Notes: generated by a model from the letters alone, not told the origin. A DNA stretch of 64,000 bases from Cetobacterium ceti (GCF_900167275.1 NZ_FUWX01000004.1:62001-126000); one strand, 5' to 3'. Positions 17,596 to 27,077 are shown, numbered from the stretch's first letter. Numbers and translations: made by a program.

Positions 17596-19569
17596 ATGAA
17601 AAAATATATATTTCTAGGAATAGTAATAGCTCTTATAAATGGAGTTTTTATAGGAAAAGATTATATGGAAAATAGGAAAAATAAGGAAATTCAAGTAAAA
17701 GATAAAATAGAAAAAAAAGTAAAAACAGAAGAAAAAAAGGAGGTAAATAAAGTGTTAAAAAGAGAAGATATAAAAAAAGAATACAAATGGAATTTAGCAG
17801 ATATATATGAAAATTGGGATAAGTGGAATGAAGATGTTAAAGTAATGGAATCTTTAATGGATAAAATCGCAACTTATAAGGGTCAAATTAGAAATAATCC
17901 ACAAAATTTTATAAAAATGATGGAATTAGAGGAAAAACTATCAAGGTTATCAGAAAAAGTTTATTTATATCCTTATTTAATGAAGGATTTAAATTCAAAA
18001 AATGAGGAAGCATCTATAAAAATTCAAGAAATAGAATCTATATATACAAAATATTCTATTTCAACAGCGTGGATAACTCCAGAAATTTTAGAGATACCAG
18101 AAACTACTATGAATCAATGGTTAGAAGAGTATCCAGAATTAGATTCTTATAAATTTCAAATAAAAGAAATTTATAGATTACAAAAACATATATTAAGCGA
18201 AGATAAAGAGAGACTCCTTTCTTATTTTGGTCAGTATATGGGAGCACCTAGTGATATTTATGGAGAGTTATCAACTTCAGATATAAAATGGAATGATGTA
18301 ACATTTTCTACAGGGGAAACACTTCCTGTTACAAATGGAGTTTATGGAAAAGTTGTATCTACATATAAAAATCAAGAGGACAGAAAAAAAGCTTTTGAAG
18401 CATTATATAAATCCTATTTAGTAAATAAAAATACCTATGGAGCTATATATAGAAATTTATTACAAAGAGATTTTGCATCGGCACAAAGTAGAAACTACAA
18501 AAGTGCTTTGGAAAAATCATTAGAACCTAAAAATATACCAGAAAAAGTTTATACTACATTGATTGAATCAACTAGGGAAAATACGGCACCATTAAAAAGA
18601 TATATAGCTCTTAGAAAAAAAGCATTAAAATTAGAAAATTATTATTACTATGACAATCAAATAAATATTGTGGACTATAATAGAGAATTTACATATGAAG
18701 AGGCTAAAAAAGATGTAATAGATTCAGTTATTCCTTTAGGAAAAGAGTATCAAGAGAGTCTGAAAAAGGCATTAAGTGCTGGGTGGCTAGATGTATTTGA
18801 AACTGAAAATAAAAGATCAGGAGCTTACTCTATAAGTATTTATGATGTACATCCATATATGCTTTTAAATTACAATGGAACTTTGGATAGTGTATTTACT
18901 TTAGCTCATGAATTAGGACATACAATGCATAGTATGCTTTCAGTTGAGAATCAACCATATTCTACAAGTCAATATACAATATTTGTAGCAGAGGTTGCAT
19001 CTACATTTAATGAAAGACTTTTATTAGATAGTATGCTTAAAAAAACTAAGGATCCTAAGGAAAGAATTGCCTTAATAGAACAGGCTTTAGGGAATATAGT
19101 AGGAACATATTATATACAAACTATGTTTGCAGATTATGAGTATCAAGCTCATAAAATAGTGGAAAATGGCGGGGCAATAACACCAGAAGTACTAGATAAT
19201 ATAATGGGTACTTTATTTAAGGAATACTTTGGAGAGGAGATTAAAGTTGATGATCTACAAAAATTAATTTGGGCAAGAATACCTCATTTTTATAACTCTC
19301 CATATTATGTATACCAATATGCAACAAGTTTTGCATCTTCAGCAGCTTTATATGATAAGGTAACAGATAATAAATATTCTAAAGAGGAGAGGGAAGAAGC
19401 CTTAAATAGATATTTAACTTTATTAAAATCTGGTGGAAATGATTATCCAATGGAACAGCTGAAAAAAGCTGGAGTAGATTTAACTAAAAAGGAAAGTTTC
19501 CAATTTATAGGAGATGAATTTAATAGATTATTAGATTTATTAGAAGCTGAATTAAATAAAAATAATTAA
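17596..19569 (+). CDS. pepF: Oligoendopeptidase F family metallopeptidase with N-terminal membrane anchor
   Basis: A 657-residue M3B peptidase. The zinc motif HELGH is at about residues 438-442 (with TMHSM after it) and the second glutamate is about 25 residues on (FVAEVASTFNE). Residues 5-20 form one hydrophobic segment without a lipobox cysteine, followed by a Lys/Glu-rich linker to about residue 50, so the full product should be membrane-anchored or exported. Normal PepF is about 600 residues and starts like the segment LKREDIKKEYKWNLADIY here. An in-frame GTG at 17752 (codon 53) has a perfect AAGGAGGT site (17737-17744) at 7-base spacing and would give a canonical 605-residue cytosolic form. 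The upstream ATG also has a strong site (AGGAGGGGG). Confidence 0.92.
   Translation: MKKYIFLGIVIALINGVFIGKDYMENRKNKEIQVKDKIEKKVKTEEKKEVNKVLKREDIKKEYKWNLADIYENWDKWNEDVKVMESLMDKIATYKGQIRNNPQNFIKMMELEEKLSRLSEKVYLYPYLMKDLNSKNEEASIKIQEIESIYTKYSISTAWITPEILEIPETTMNQWLEEYPELDSYKFQIKEIYRLQKHILSEDKERLLSYFGQYMGAPSDIYGELSTSDIKWNDVTFSTGETLPVTNGVYGKVVSTYKNQEDRKKAFEALYKSYLVNKNTYGAIYRNLLQRDFASAQSRNYKSALEKSLEPKNIPEKVYTTLIESTRENTAPLKRYIALRKKALKLENYYYYDNQINIVDYNREFTYEEAKKDVIDSVIPLGKEYQESLKKALSAGWLDVFETENKRSGAYSISIYDVHPYMLLNYNGTLDSVFTLAHELGHTMHSMLSVENQPYSTSQYTIFVAEVASTFNERLLLDSMLKKTKDPKERIALIEQALGNIVGTYYIQTMFADYEYQAHKIVENGGAITPEVLDNIMGTLFKEYFGEEIKVDDLQKLIWARIPHFYNSPYYVYQYATSFASSAALYDKVTDNKYSKEEREEALNRYLTLLKSGGNDYPMEQLKKAGVDLTKKESFQFIGDEFNRLLDLLEAELNKNN
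17737..17754 (+). promoter_or_regulatory. Internal ribosome site and in-frame GTG start within pepF
   Basis: AAGGAGGT (17737-17744), a 7-base spacer, then GTG (17752-17754) in the pepF frame. Initiation here would drop the hydrophobic anchor and linker and leave a full-length canonical oligoendopeptidase F. The match is seen directly; use of the site is inferred. Confidence 0.6.
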
Positions 19570-19596
19570 AAAAAGAGAGGATTTCCTCTCTTTTTT
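19570..19596. terminator. Bidirectional terminator between pepF and the AbgT gene
   Basis: A 12-bp A/G-rich stem, 19570-19581 with its complement near 19585-19596, giving a T-run in both directions. The two convergent genes stop on either side of it. Confidence 0.85.
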
Positions 19597-21132
19597 CTAT
19601 AAATGAATATAAGCTTCTGGTCCAATTGGCAATCCAAGGAAATACCAAATGAAAAGAAGTACAGTCCATCCTAGCATAAACATTATAGAGAATGGAATCA
19701 TTGTGGAAATTAAAGTTCCAAGGCCTGTATTTTTATCATATTTTTGTGCAAAGGCAACTGTTACAGCAAAGTATGACATTAAAGGAGAAATAATATTTGT
19801 AGTTGAATCTCCTATTCTATATGCAACTTGAGTAAACTCTGGAGAGTAGTTAAGTTGCATTAACATAGGAACAAATATAGGAGCCATAATTGCCCATTTA
19901 GCAGAAGCTGATCCCATGAATAAGTTTATAAATCCAGTTATAATAATAAAAGCAATAATTAAAGGGAAGCCAGTAAATCCAATACTCTTTAGGAAGTCAG
20001 CTCCTTTTACCGCTAAAACTGTACCAAGATGAGTATAAGAAAAATATGCTATAAATTGAGATGCGGCAAAGGCTAGAGCTAAATATCCACCCATTGTACC
20101 TAAGGATTTTCCAATCATATTGGCAACGTCTTTATCATTTTTTATAGATTTAGTAACTTTACCATATATAACACCTGGGATTAAAAAGGCCATCATCATA
20201 GTAGGAACAAGCCCTTGAGAAGTCCAAGCGTTTAAAGTACCGTTAGTTCTTAAAATAGCATTTTCAGGAACTGTTAAAAATAACATTATTCCAAGGAAAA
20301 TAACTATGGAAATACCTGCATGTTTTAGTCCTTTTATTTCTAAATCTGTAAGAGGATGCATATCACCTTTATATTCACCTTTGTATTCACCTAATCTTGG
20401 TTCTACTATTTTATCCACAACAAAAGCTCCAAGGAAAGTTATTAAAAATGTAGATACAGCCATAAAATACCAGTTAGCTGTGGCAGTAACTTGATATGTA
20501 GGATCGATTAATCTAGCGGCTTCAGTAGATATACCTGCAAGTAATGGATCAACAGTTCCAACTAATAAGTTAGCAGAAAATCCTCCAGAAACTCCAGCAA
20601 AAGCTGCTGCAAGACCTGCAAGGGGATGTCTACCAAATGTTAAGAAAATAACAGCACCAAGTGGAGTTAAAACAACATATCCAGCATCAGAAGCAACATT
20701 GGACATAACACCAGCAAAAACAACCATGGCAGATATAGCACTTTTAGGTGTAGCTAGAACAATTTTTCTTAAAAAAGCAGACATTAATCCAGTACCTTCG
20801 CAAACTCCAACTCCAATAAGAGCAACTAGAACTGTACCTAAAGGAGCAAAACTAGTAAAATTTTTAACCATGGAGTTGAATATGTATCGAAGACCGTCTC
20901 CATTTAAAAGTGATTTAGTTTTTACAGTAATATCCTCAAAGGAATTAGTTGCTTTATTTAATCCTGTATATGTAACAGATACGCCCATTTTATCAGTAAT
21001 ACCAGAGATGATTATAATTGCAATTGCAAAAATAAAGAAAAGCGTTACAGGATGAGGAAGTTTATTACCTCCTACTTCAACAAAATCTAAAAATTTGTTA
21101 AAAAACCCTTTTTTAGCATTGCTTTTATCCAT
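19597..21132 (-). CDS. AbgT family transporter
   Basis: A 511-residue inner-membrane protein with about a dozen transmembrane segments, related to AbgT (p-aminobenzoyl-glutamate uptake) and YdaH/MtrF (drug efflux). Family segments are the opening FLDFVEVGGNKLPHPVTLFF, the central VASDAGYVVLTPLGA and GTVDPLLAGIS, and the late GDSTTNIISPLMSYF. The start has a GGGGG site about 6 bases upstream. It stands alone with its own -35/-10 and shares a terminator with pepF. Import of peptide-like folate breakdown products next to a peptidase is a possible link, but the substrate cannot be decided. Confidence 0.88.
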   Translation of the reverse strand: MDKSNAKKGFFNKFLDFVEVGGNKLPHPVTLFFIFAIAIIIISGITDKMGVSVTYTGLNKATNSFEDITVKTKSLLNGDGLRYIFNSMVKNFTSFAPLGTVLVALIGVGVCEGTGLMSAFLRKIVLATPKSAISAMVVFAGVMSNVASDAGYVVLTPLGAVIFLTFGRHPLAGLAAAFAGVSGGFSANLLVGTVDPLLAGISTEAARLIDPTYQVTATANWYFMAVSTFLITFLGAFVVDKIVEPRLGEYKGEYKGDMHPLTDLEIKGLKHAGISIVIFLGIMLFLTVPENAILRTNGTLNAWTSQGLVPTMMMAFLIPGVIYGKVTKSIKNDKDVANMIGKSLGTMGGYLALAFAASQFIAYFSYTHLGTVLAVKGADFLKSIGFTGFPLIIAFIIITGFINLFMGSASAKWAIMAPIFVPMLMQLNYSPEFTQVAYRIGDSTTNIISPLMSYFAVTVAFAQKYDKNTGLGTLISTMIPFSIMFMLGWTVLLFIWYFLGLPIGPEAYIHL

Positions 21133-21163
21133 ATAATACCCCCATAAAATTTTTAGTACTACG

Positions 21164-21192
21164 ATTATATATAACTAAACTTAATAAATCAA
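21164..21192 (-). promoter_or_regulatory. Promoter of the AbgT-family gene
   Basis: On the minus strand, TTGATT (21187-21192), 17 bases, then TATAAT (21164-21169), about 30 bases upstream of the start codon. Four of six -35 bases match and the -10 is perfect. Confidence 0.7.
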
Positions 21193-21274
21193 TTATATAA
21201 AAACAATAAGTTTTATATATATTGTATATGACTTAAAGTTGAAATATTTATTTTTTTCAAGGAGTAGGAATCTA

Positions 21275-21283
21275 TGGTAATAT
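21275..21283 (+). promoter_or_regulatory. Candidate extended -10 promoter for sppA
   Basis: TG-G-TAATAT, 36 bases upstream of the sppA ATG. No clear -35 is seen, although extended -10 promoters can work without one. Confidence 0.4.
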
Positions 21284-21319
21284 ATTTAATATAAAATAAA
21301 TATTAAGAGGGAGATATTT

Positions 21320-23041
21320 ATGTTCATTTTTAAAATTTTAAAAAATATAGTGATATTTTTAATAAAACAAATTGCAAAAATTTGTTTATTTTTTGTAATT
21401 TTAGGAGTAATTATTTTAGGGATATTTAATTATTTATCACCTAAAAAAGAAGTGGCTGAAATAAGAAATAATTCATATTTACAGTTGGATTTATCTAGAA
21501 AATATAATGAAAATGGAGTTAATCCTTTAGAATATTTCAATCCAGGAGGAATAGACTTTTATCAATTATTAAAAAGTATTGATAAGGCAAAAATAGACCC
21601 AAGAATAAAAGGGATATTTATAAATGTGGATGAAAGTATTTTAAATAGAGCTCAAATAGAGGAGATAGGAGAAAAATTAAAGGAATTTAGAAAAACTAGT
21701 AAAAAAGTGTATATCTATGGAGCAAATTTAGACAATAAAAATTATATTTTAAGTGTGTATGGAGACAAAATTATAATGCCGCCAAGTGCAAGTTCTACTG
21801 TAAATTTAACAGGTTATTTTATGGAAACACCATATTTTAAAAAATTAAGTGATTTAGTAGGAGTAAAATTTAATGTGATTCACGTGGGAGACTATAAATC
21901 CTATGGGGAAAATTATGTAAAAGATAAAATGTCTAAGGAATATAAAGAGAATATAAGTAGAATATTAGATAAGGTTTATGAAAACTTTATAAAAACAGTA
22001 TCTATAGAAAGAAAAATAGATGAAAAAACTTTAAATGAAAGAATTTTAAATGGAAAACTTATGGTAGCAACACCAAAGGATTTATTAAAATATAATATGA
22101 TCGATAAATTACAATATTTAGAAGATTTTATTAAGGAGAAGGGAAAGGATAATTTTGTATCTGTAGATGATTATGTAAAGGAAGGTTTGGTTAGAAAGGG
22201 TGAAAATTATAAAGAGAAAATTGGAATTATTTATTTAGAAGGAGAAATTCATTATAAAGATAATGGTAGTGGGTTCAAAGATAAAATTACACCAGAATCC
22301 TTTGAAGAAAAATTCAATAGAGCTCTAGAAGATAAGGATATAAAAGGAATTATTTTAAGAATAAATTCTCCAGGAGGATCGGCTTTAGCTTCGGATATTA
22401 TATATAACCAAATAAAAAATTCACCGAAACCAGTTTATATATCTATAGGAAAAGTTGCAGCTTCAGGGGGATATTATATATCTTCAGGAGGAAGTAAAAT
22501 TTTTGCAGATAAAGAAAGTTTAACTGGATCAATAGGAGTTGTAAGTTTAATACCTAACGTAGAAGAGTTAGTAAAAAAATTAGATATCAATCTAGAGAGT
22601 TTACAAAAAGGAAAATATGCTTCAATTTATTCTTTAACTTCAAAATTTACAGAGGAAGATAGAGAAAAATTATATAGAAGTAATGAATTAGTATATAAGG
22701 AATTTTTAAATAGAGTGAGTACAAGTAGAAATATAAAAATGGAAGATCTTGAAAAAATTGCTCAAGGAAAAGTATGGTTAGGAGAAGAAGCGGTAAAAAT
22801 TGGACTGATTGATAAAATAGGAGGTTTAGAAGACACTATTAAGGAGATGGGAAAAGATTTAAAATTAAGTAAATATTCTGTTAAAGAAATGAAAACGCAA
22901 GAATCTATTAATAATATTTTAAATAGTTATATGGGACCTATGATGACAGTTCAAGATATTTTATCCTTGAAAATAAATAAAAAAATAGAAAAAAATGACC
23001 TTTATTTTAAGCCTTTAATGTATTATCCCTATGAAATATAG
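21320..23041 (+). CDS. sppA: Signal peptide peptidase SppA (67K type)
   Basis: A 573-residue membrane serine peptidase with two S49 domains, which clears cleaved signal peptides. One N-terminal transmembrane helix (about residues 10-40) anchors it. The catalytic lysine is in the first domain, GDYKSYGE (about Lys193), and the nucleophile serine is in the second, VAASGGYYIS (about Ser381), with the helper motif RINSPGGSALASD before it. This split Ser/Lys dyad is the E. coli-type layout. The gene has a GAGGGAG site 7 bases before ATG. It is divergent from the AbgT gene, and ybaB downstream has its own promoter. Confidence 0.93.
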   Translation: MFIFKILKNIVIFLIKQIAKICLFFVILGVIILGIFNYLSPKKEVAEIRNNSYLQLDLSRKYNENGVNPLEYFNPGGIDFYQLLKSIDKAKIDPRIKGIFINVDESILNRAQIEEIGEKLKEFRKTSKKVYIYGANLDNKNYILSVYGDKIIMPPSASSTVNLTGYFMETPYFKKLSDLVGVKFNVIHVGDYKSYGENYVKDKMSKEYKENISRILDKVYENFIKTVSIERKIDEKTLNERILNGKLMVATPKDLLKYNMIDKLQYLEDFIKEKGKDNFVSVDDYVKEGLVRKGENYKEKIGIIYLEGEIHYKDNGSGFKDKITPESFEEKFNRALEDKDIKGIILRINSPGGSALASDIIYNQIKNSPKPVYISIGKVAASGGYYISSGGSKIFADKESLTGSIGVVSLIPNVEELVKKLDINLESLQKGKYASIYSLTSKFTEEDREKLYRSNELVYKEFLNRVSTSRNIKMEDLEKIAQGKVWLGEEAVKIGLIDKIGGLEDTIKEMGKDLKLSKYSVKEMKTQESINNILNSYMGPMMTVQDILSLKINKKIEKNDLYFKPLMYYPYEI

Positions 23042-23071
23042 TTGAAAAAGTTTAAAGTGCTATGGTATAAT
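23042..23071 (+). promoter_or_regulatory. Promoter of ybaB
   Basis: TTGAAA (23042-23047), 18 bases, TATAAT (23066-23071), with a TG two bases before the -10 (extended -10). It starts right at the sppA stop, 45 bases upstream of the ybaB start. Confidence 0.75.
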
Positions 23072-23115
23072 CACAACAGATAAATCTATATAAAGGTAGT
23101 TTAGGAGGAGTACAA

Positions 23116-23472
23116 GTGGTAAGAAAATTAAAAGGTGCAAAGACACCAGCATCAGGAAATTCTCAAATGGATATATTAAAGCAAGCACAGGTTATGCAAC
23201 AGCAAATGTTAGAAATTCAAGATTCTTTAAAAGATAGAGAGGTTGAAGCTTCTGTTGGTGGCGGAGCTGTAGTAGTAAAGGCTAATGGTCAAAAGGAAAT
23301 TATGTCAATAACAATTTCTGAAGAAACTATTAAAGATGCTGCTGAAGATAAAGAGATGTTAGAAGATTTAGTACTTTCTGCAGTTAAAGAAGCTATGAGA
23401 CAAGCTGAAGAGTTAGCTGAAAAGGAAATGTCTAAAGTAACTGGTGGATTAAACATACCAGGATTATTCTAA
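23116..23472 (+). CDS. ybaB: Nucleoid-associated protein, YbaB/EbfC family
   Basis: A 118-residue small DNA-binding protein of the YbaB/EbfC family, which forms tweezer-like dimers. Typical features are the MDILKQAQVMQQQMLEIQ helix, the VEASVGGGAVVVKANGQKEI strand region, and a Met-rich C-terminus rich in Gly. The start is GTG with a strong TAGGAGGAG site. In many bacteria it sits with dnaX and recR; here it stands alone between its own promoter and terminator. Confidence 0.92.
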   Translation: MVRKLKGAKTPASGNSQMDILKQAQVMQQQMLEIQDSLKDREVEASVGGGAVVVKANGQKEIMSITISEETIKDAAEDKEMLEDLVLSAVKEAMRQAEELAEKEMSKVTGGLNIPGLF

Positions 23473-23485
23473 GAAACTAGGGATT

Positions 23486-23520
23486 AAAGCACTAATATCA
23501 AGGATATTGGTGCTTTTTTT
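23486..23520 (+). terminator. Terminator after ybaB
   Basis: A 14-bp stem (23486-23499 with 23503-23516, loop AAG, some G-U pairs) followed by T-run to 23520. Confidence 0.88.
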
Positions 23521-23533
23521 AATTATCTTTATA

Positions 23534-23542
23534 TGATATAAT
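23534..23542 (+). promoter_or_regulatory. Extended -10 promoter of the acyltransferase-metG unit
   Basis: TG-A-TATAAT, 36 bases upstream of the acyltransferase ATG and just after the ybaB terminator. The -35 region is only T-rich. Confidence 0.55.
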
Positions 23543-23577
23543 TATGATAAATATTATAAGGTGGGAGTAGTAATAAA

Positions 23578-24213
23578 ATGGCAAATAAGAGCTATAAATT
23601 TTATGGATTATTGTTATTTTTTATATTAAAAGCAATCTCTAAAACAATGAGAATTTCAATAAAAAGAAATGAAAAAATAAAGCTAAATGAAAGTTATATT
23701 TATGGATTTTGGCACAATAAACTAGTAGCAGCGGGATTATCCTTAAGAAATATAGGAAAAAGTGCAATTTTAGCTAGTCCATCAAAGGATGGAGAACTAA
23801 TTGCTATACCTTTAGAAAAATTAGGATATAAGGTTGTAAGAGGATCTTCTGGGAAAGATTCTGTAAAAAGTGTAATAGCACTTTTAAAATTAGTAAAAAA
23901 TGGATATAATGCAGGAACTCCATTAGATGGGCCTAAAGGACCTATATATGAGGTTAAAAATGGAATGCTTTACTTAGCTCAAAAATCAGGAAAACCAATA
24001 ATACCTTTTGGAGCAGCCTTTGAAAAAAAATGGGTTTTTAATAAGGCTTGGGATAAGTTTCAGTTACCGAAACCATTTAGTAAATGTATATGTGTTTTAG
24101 GAGAGCCTATATTAATACCAAAAGATGGGGATTTAGATGAATATGGAAAATTAATAAAAGAAGAGCTTTTAAAATTAGATAGAGAAGCTGAAAGAGAATT
24201 GTATAATAATTAA
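23578..24213 (+). CDS. DUF374 lysophospholipid acyltransferase family protein (LpxJ-like)
   Basis: A 211-residue protein of the DUF374 acyltransferase group. It shows the N-terminal hydrophobic segment (about residues 8-25), the WHNKLV motif (about 46) holding the catalytic histidine, SPSKDGELIA, and DGPKGPIYEVKNG, all typical of the family. DUF374 proteins include LpxJ, the alternative secondary lipid A acyltransferase that replaces LpxL/LpxM in Helicobacter and Campylobacter. No lpxL or lpxM is present in this window, so an LpxJ role is plausible but inferred. It probably acts at the inner membrane. metG starts 17 bases downstream in the same unit. Confidence 0.8.
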   Translation: MANKSYKFYGLLLFFILKAISKTMRISIKRNEKIKLNESYIYGFWHNKLVAAGLSLRNIGKSAILASPSKDGELIAIPLEKLGYKVVRGSSGKDSVKSVIALLKLVKNGYNAGTPLDGPKGPIYEVKNGMLYLAQKSGKPIIPFGAAFEKKWVFNKAWDKFQLPKPFSKCICVLGEPILIPKDGDLDEYGKLIKEELLKLDREAERELYNN

Positions 24214-24230
24214 TTGAGAGGAGAATGGTC

Positions 24231-26156
24231 GTGGAGAAAAATTTTTATGTAACAACACCAATATATTATGTTAACGGGGATCCTCATGTGGGAAGTGCAT
24301 ATACAACCATAGCTGCAGATGCATTAGCTAGATATAAAAAAACTATGGGATATGATGTATTTTTCTTAACAGGTTGCGATGAGCATGGACAAAAAGTTGA
24401 GGAAACAGCAAAAATGAAGGGGTTAACACCACAAGCTTGGACAGATATAATGGCACCAAGATTTGTAGAAATGTGGAAAGCCTTAAATGTAGATAATACA
24501 GATTTCATAAGAACTACAGAGGAGAGACATAAGGAAGCTGTAAAGAAAATAATAAAAAAAGTATATGAAGAGGGAGATATCTATAAGGGATCTTATGAGG
24601 GAAAATATTGTGTATCATGTGAAACATTTGTTCCTGAGAATCAAGTTGTAGATGGAAACCACTGTCCTGACTGTGGAAAGGAATTAAGAATTGTTCAAGA
24701 GGAATCTTATTTCTTTAAAATGTCTAAATATCAGGATGCTTTATTAGCTCATATAGATGCTCATCCAGATTTTATATTACCTCATTCTAGAAGAAATGAA
24801 GTTGTATCTTTTATTAAACAAGGGCTACAAGATTTATCAATATCAAGAAATACATTTGAATGGGGAATTCCTATTGAATTTGCTCCAGGTCATATAACTT
24901 ACGTATGGTTTGATGCTCTTACTAACTATTTAACAGCTGTTGGATATGAGAATAATAAAGAACTATTTAATAAGTTTTGGAATAATGGAGAAGTAGTTCA
25001 CCTATTAGGTAAAGATATTTTAAGATTCCATGCTATTATTTGGCCTTGTATGTTATTATCAGCAGGAGAAAAATTACCAGATAAAATAGTAGCTCATGGT
25101 TGGTGGACATCTGAAGGAGAGAAAATGTCTAAATCTAAGGGAAATGTTGTAGCTCCTTTAGACGAAGTTGCAAAATATGGAGTAGATGCTTTTAGATATT
25201 GTTTATTAAGAGAAGTAAACTTTGGAAATGATGGAGACTATTCAACTAACTCAATAGTTACAAGAATTAACTCAGATTTAGCAAATGATTTAGGAAATCT
25301 TTTAAATAGAACTCTTGGAATGTATAAAAAATACTTCAATGGAGTAATTGTTTCTGGAAATGATTATGAAGAAATAGATGAGTCTATTAAGGTATTATTT
25401 GAAGAAACATTAAAAAATGTTGAAGAACATATGTCTAGAGTTGAATTTTCAAGAGCTTTAGAAGGAATTTGGAAGTTTGTATCTAGAATGAATAAATATA
25501 TAGATGAAACAGGACCATGGATTTTAGCTAAGGATGAAGATAAAAAGGAAAGATTAGGAACTGTTATGAATTTCTTAGTTGAATCTTTATATAAAGTAGC
25601 TCTATTAGTTTATCCATATATGCCAGAAGCTTCACAAAAAATTTGGAATCAGCTTGGATATAGTAATTTAAATATAAAAGAAGGTAAAATTGAAGATATA
25701 AAATCATGGGATAATTTTAAGGTTGGCCATATTTTAGGAAATGCAGAGCCTATATTCCCAAGAATTGAAGTTGAGAAAAAAGAGGTTAAAAAAGATCCAA
25801 TGGCAATAAATGAAAATCTGGAAGTGGAAAATCCAATTGGGATAGAGGATTTTTCTAAGGTACAGATGGAAGTTGTAGAGATTTTAGAAGTTTCAAGAAT
25901 TGAAGGGGCAGATAAACTTTTAAAATTTAAAGTTAAAACTGGAAAGGAAGTTAGACAAATAGTTTCAGGAATAGCTAAATATTATCCAAATCCAGAAGAA
26001 TTAGTAGGGAAAAAAGTAATGGCTGTACTTAATTTAACTCCTGTTAAATTAAGAGGAGAATTATCTCAAGGGATGCTTTTAAGTACTGAAGAGAAAAAGA
26101 GAATTAAATTGATAGAAATAGATTCAAGTGTTAAAATTGGATCAAAAGTAAAATAA
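24231..26156 (+). CDS. metG: Methionine--tRNA ligase
   Basis: A class I synthetase of about 641 residues. The HIGH signature reads HVGS (about residues 18-21), the zinc knuckle has two CxxC pairs (from about residue 126), KMSKS is at about 298-302, and the C-terminus carries an EMAP/Trbp111-type tRNA-binding domain (about 540-641). An ATG at 24225 lies only a base after the GAGAGGAG ribosome site, whereas the GTG at 24231 is 7 bases from it and gives the natural start MEKNFYVTTPIYYVNG; I therefore prefer 24231. No T-box or SAM riboswitch precedes it. Confidence 0.95.
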   Translation: MEKNFYVTTPIYYVNGDPHVGSAYTTIAADALARYKKTMGYDVFFLTGCDEHGQKVEETAKMKGLTPQAWTDIMAPRFVEMWKALNVDNTDFIRTTEERHKEAVKKIIKKVYEEGDIYKGSYEGKYCVSCETFVPENQVVDGNHCPDCGKELRIVQEESYFFKMSKYQDALLAHIDAHPDFILPHSRRNEVVSFIKQGLQDLSISRNTFEWGIPIEFAPGHITYVWFDALTNYLTAVGYENNKELFNKFWNNGEVVHLLGKDILRFHAIIWPCMLLSAGEKLPDKIVAHGWWTSEGEKMSKSKGNVVAPLDEVAKYGVDAFRYCLLREVNFGNDGDYSTNSIVTRINSDLANDLGNLLNRTLGMYKKYFNGVIVSGNDYEEIDESIKVLFEETLKNVEEHMSRVEFSRALEGIWKFVSRMNKYIDETGPWILAKDEDKKERLGTVMNFLVESLYKVALLVYPYMPEASQKIWNQLGYSNLNIKEGKIEDIKSWDNFKVGHILGNAEPIFPRIEVEKKEVKKDPMAINENLEVENPIGIEDFSKVQMEVVEILEVSRIEGADKLLKFKVKTGKEVRQIVSGIAKYYPNPEELVGKKVMAVLNLTPVKLRGELSQGMLLSTEEKKRIKLIEIDSSVKIGSKVK

Positions 26157-26186
26157 GATATAAAAGGGTTAGGGGGACTAAAGTCA

Positions 26187-27068
26187 ATGAAAAAAGTTAC
26201 AAAAGCAGTTATACCAGCAGCAGGGCTAGGAACTAGAGTTTTACCAGCTACAAAGGCACAGCCAAAGGAGATGCTAGTAATAGTTGATAAGCCATCTCTT
26301 CAATATATAGTAGAGGAGCTTGTTGAATCAGGGATAACTGATATAGTAATAGTTACAGGAAGAAATAAAAACTCAATAGAGGATCATTTTGATTTTTCAT
26401 ATGAACTTGAAGATACACTTAAAAATGCAGGAAAAAATGAATTATTAGCTAAAGTAGAAGAGATTTCAGATATGGCAAATATTTTCTATGTGAGACAAAA
26501 TCATCCTATGGGATTAGGACATGCTATTTTAAAGGCAAAACCTTTTATTGGAGATGAACCATTTGTTATAGCTTTAGGTGATGATATTGTTTATAATCCA
26601 GAAAAACCTGTGGCAAAACAGTTGATAGATATTTATGAAAAAGAAGGATCAAGTGTAATAGGAGTTCAAGAGGTACCTGAAAAGGATGTTTCAAAATATG
26701 GAATTGTAAAACCAGCTAAGCATATAGATGAAAGAACAGTAGAGATGGAAGACTTTATAGAAAAACCGTCTGTGGACGAGGCTCCATCTAGACTTGCATG
26801 TTTAGGAAGATATTTATTATCTAGTGATATATTTAAATATTTAGAAGAGACAGAACCTGGTAAGGGAGGAGAGATTCAACTAACAGATGCCATTTTAAAA
26901 ATGCTTCAAGATAATAAGAAAGTTGTAGCTCATAATTTCCAAGGGAAAAGATATGATATTGGAAATAAATTTGGACTTTTAAAGGCAAACATTGAGTTTG
27001 GTCTTAGAAATGAAGAAACTAAGGAAGAATTATTAAAATACTTAAGAGAAGAACTTAAGGTAGATTAG
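26187..27068 (+). CDS. galU: UTP--glucose-1-phosphate uridylyltransferase
   Basis: A 293-residue nucleotidyltransferase that makes UDP-glucose for LPS, capsule and glycolipids. The nucleotide-binding opening is VIPAAGLGTRVLPATKAQPKEM broken at residues 8-29; other markers are GLGHAILKAKPFIGDEPF in the middle and the KRYDIGNKFG segment near the C-terminus. It follows metG by 30 bases with an AGGGGG site, and a terminator follows. Together with the phosphohexomutase at 29.0 kb it supplies nucleotide sugars from glucose-6-phosphate. Confidence 0.95.
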   Translation: MKKVTKAVIPAAGLGTRVLPATKAQPKEMLVIVDKPSLQYIVEELVESGITDIVIVTGRNKNSIEDHFDFSYELEDTLKNAGKNELLAKVEEISDMANIFYVRQNHPMGLGHAILKAKPFIGDEPFVIALGDDIVYNPEKPVAKQLIDIYEKEGSSVIGVQEVPEKDVSKYGIVKPAKHIDERTVEMEDFIEKPSVDEAPSRLACLGRYLLSSDIFKYLEETEPGKGGEIQLTDAILKMLQDNKKVVAHNFQGKRYDIGNKFGLLKANIEFGLRNEETKEELLKYLREELKVD

Positions 27069-27077
27069 TAAAAGTAG

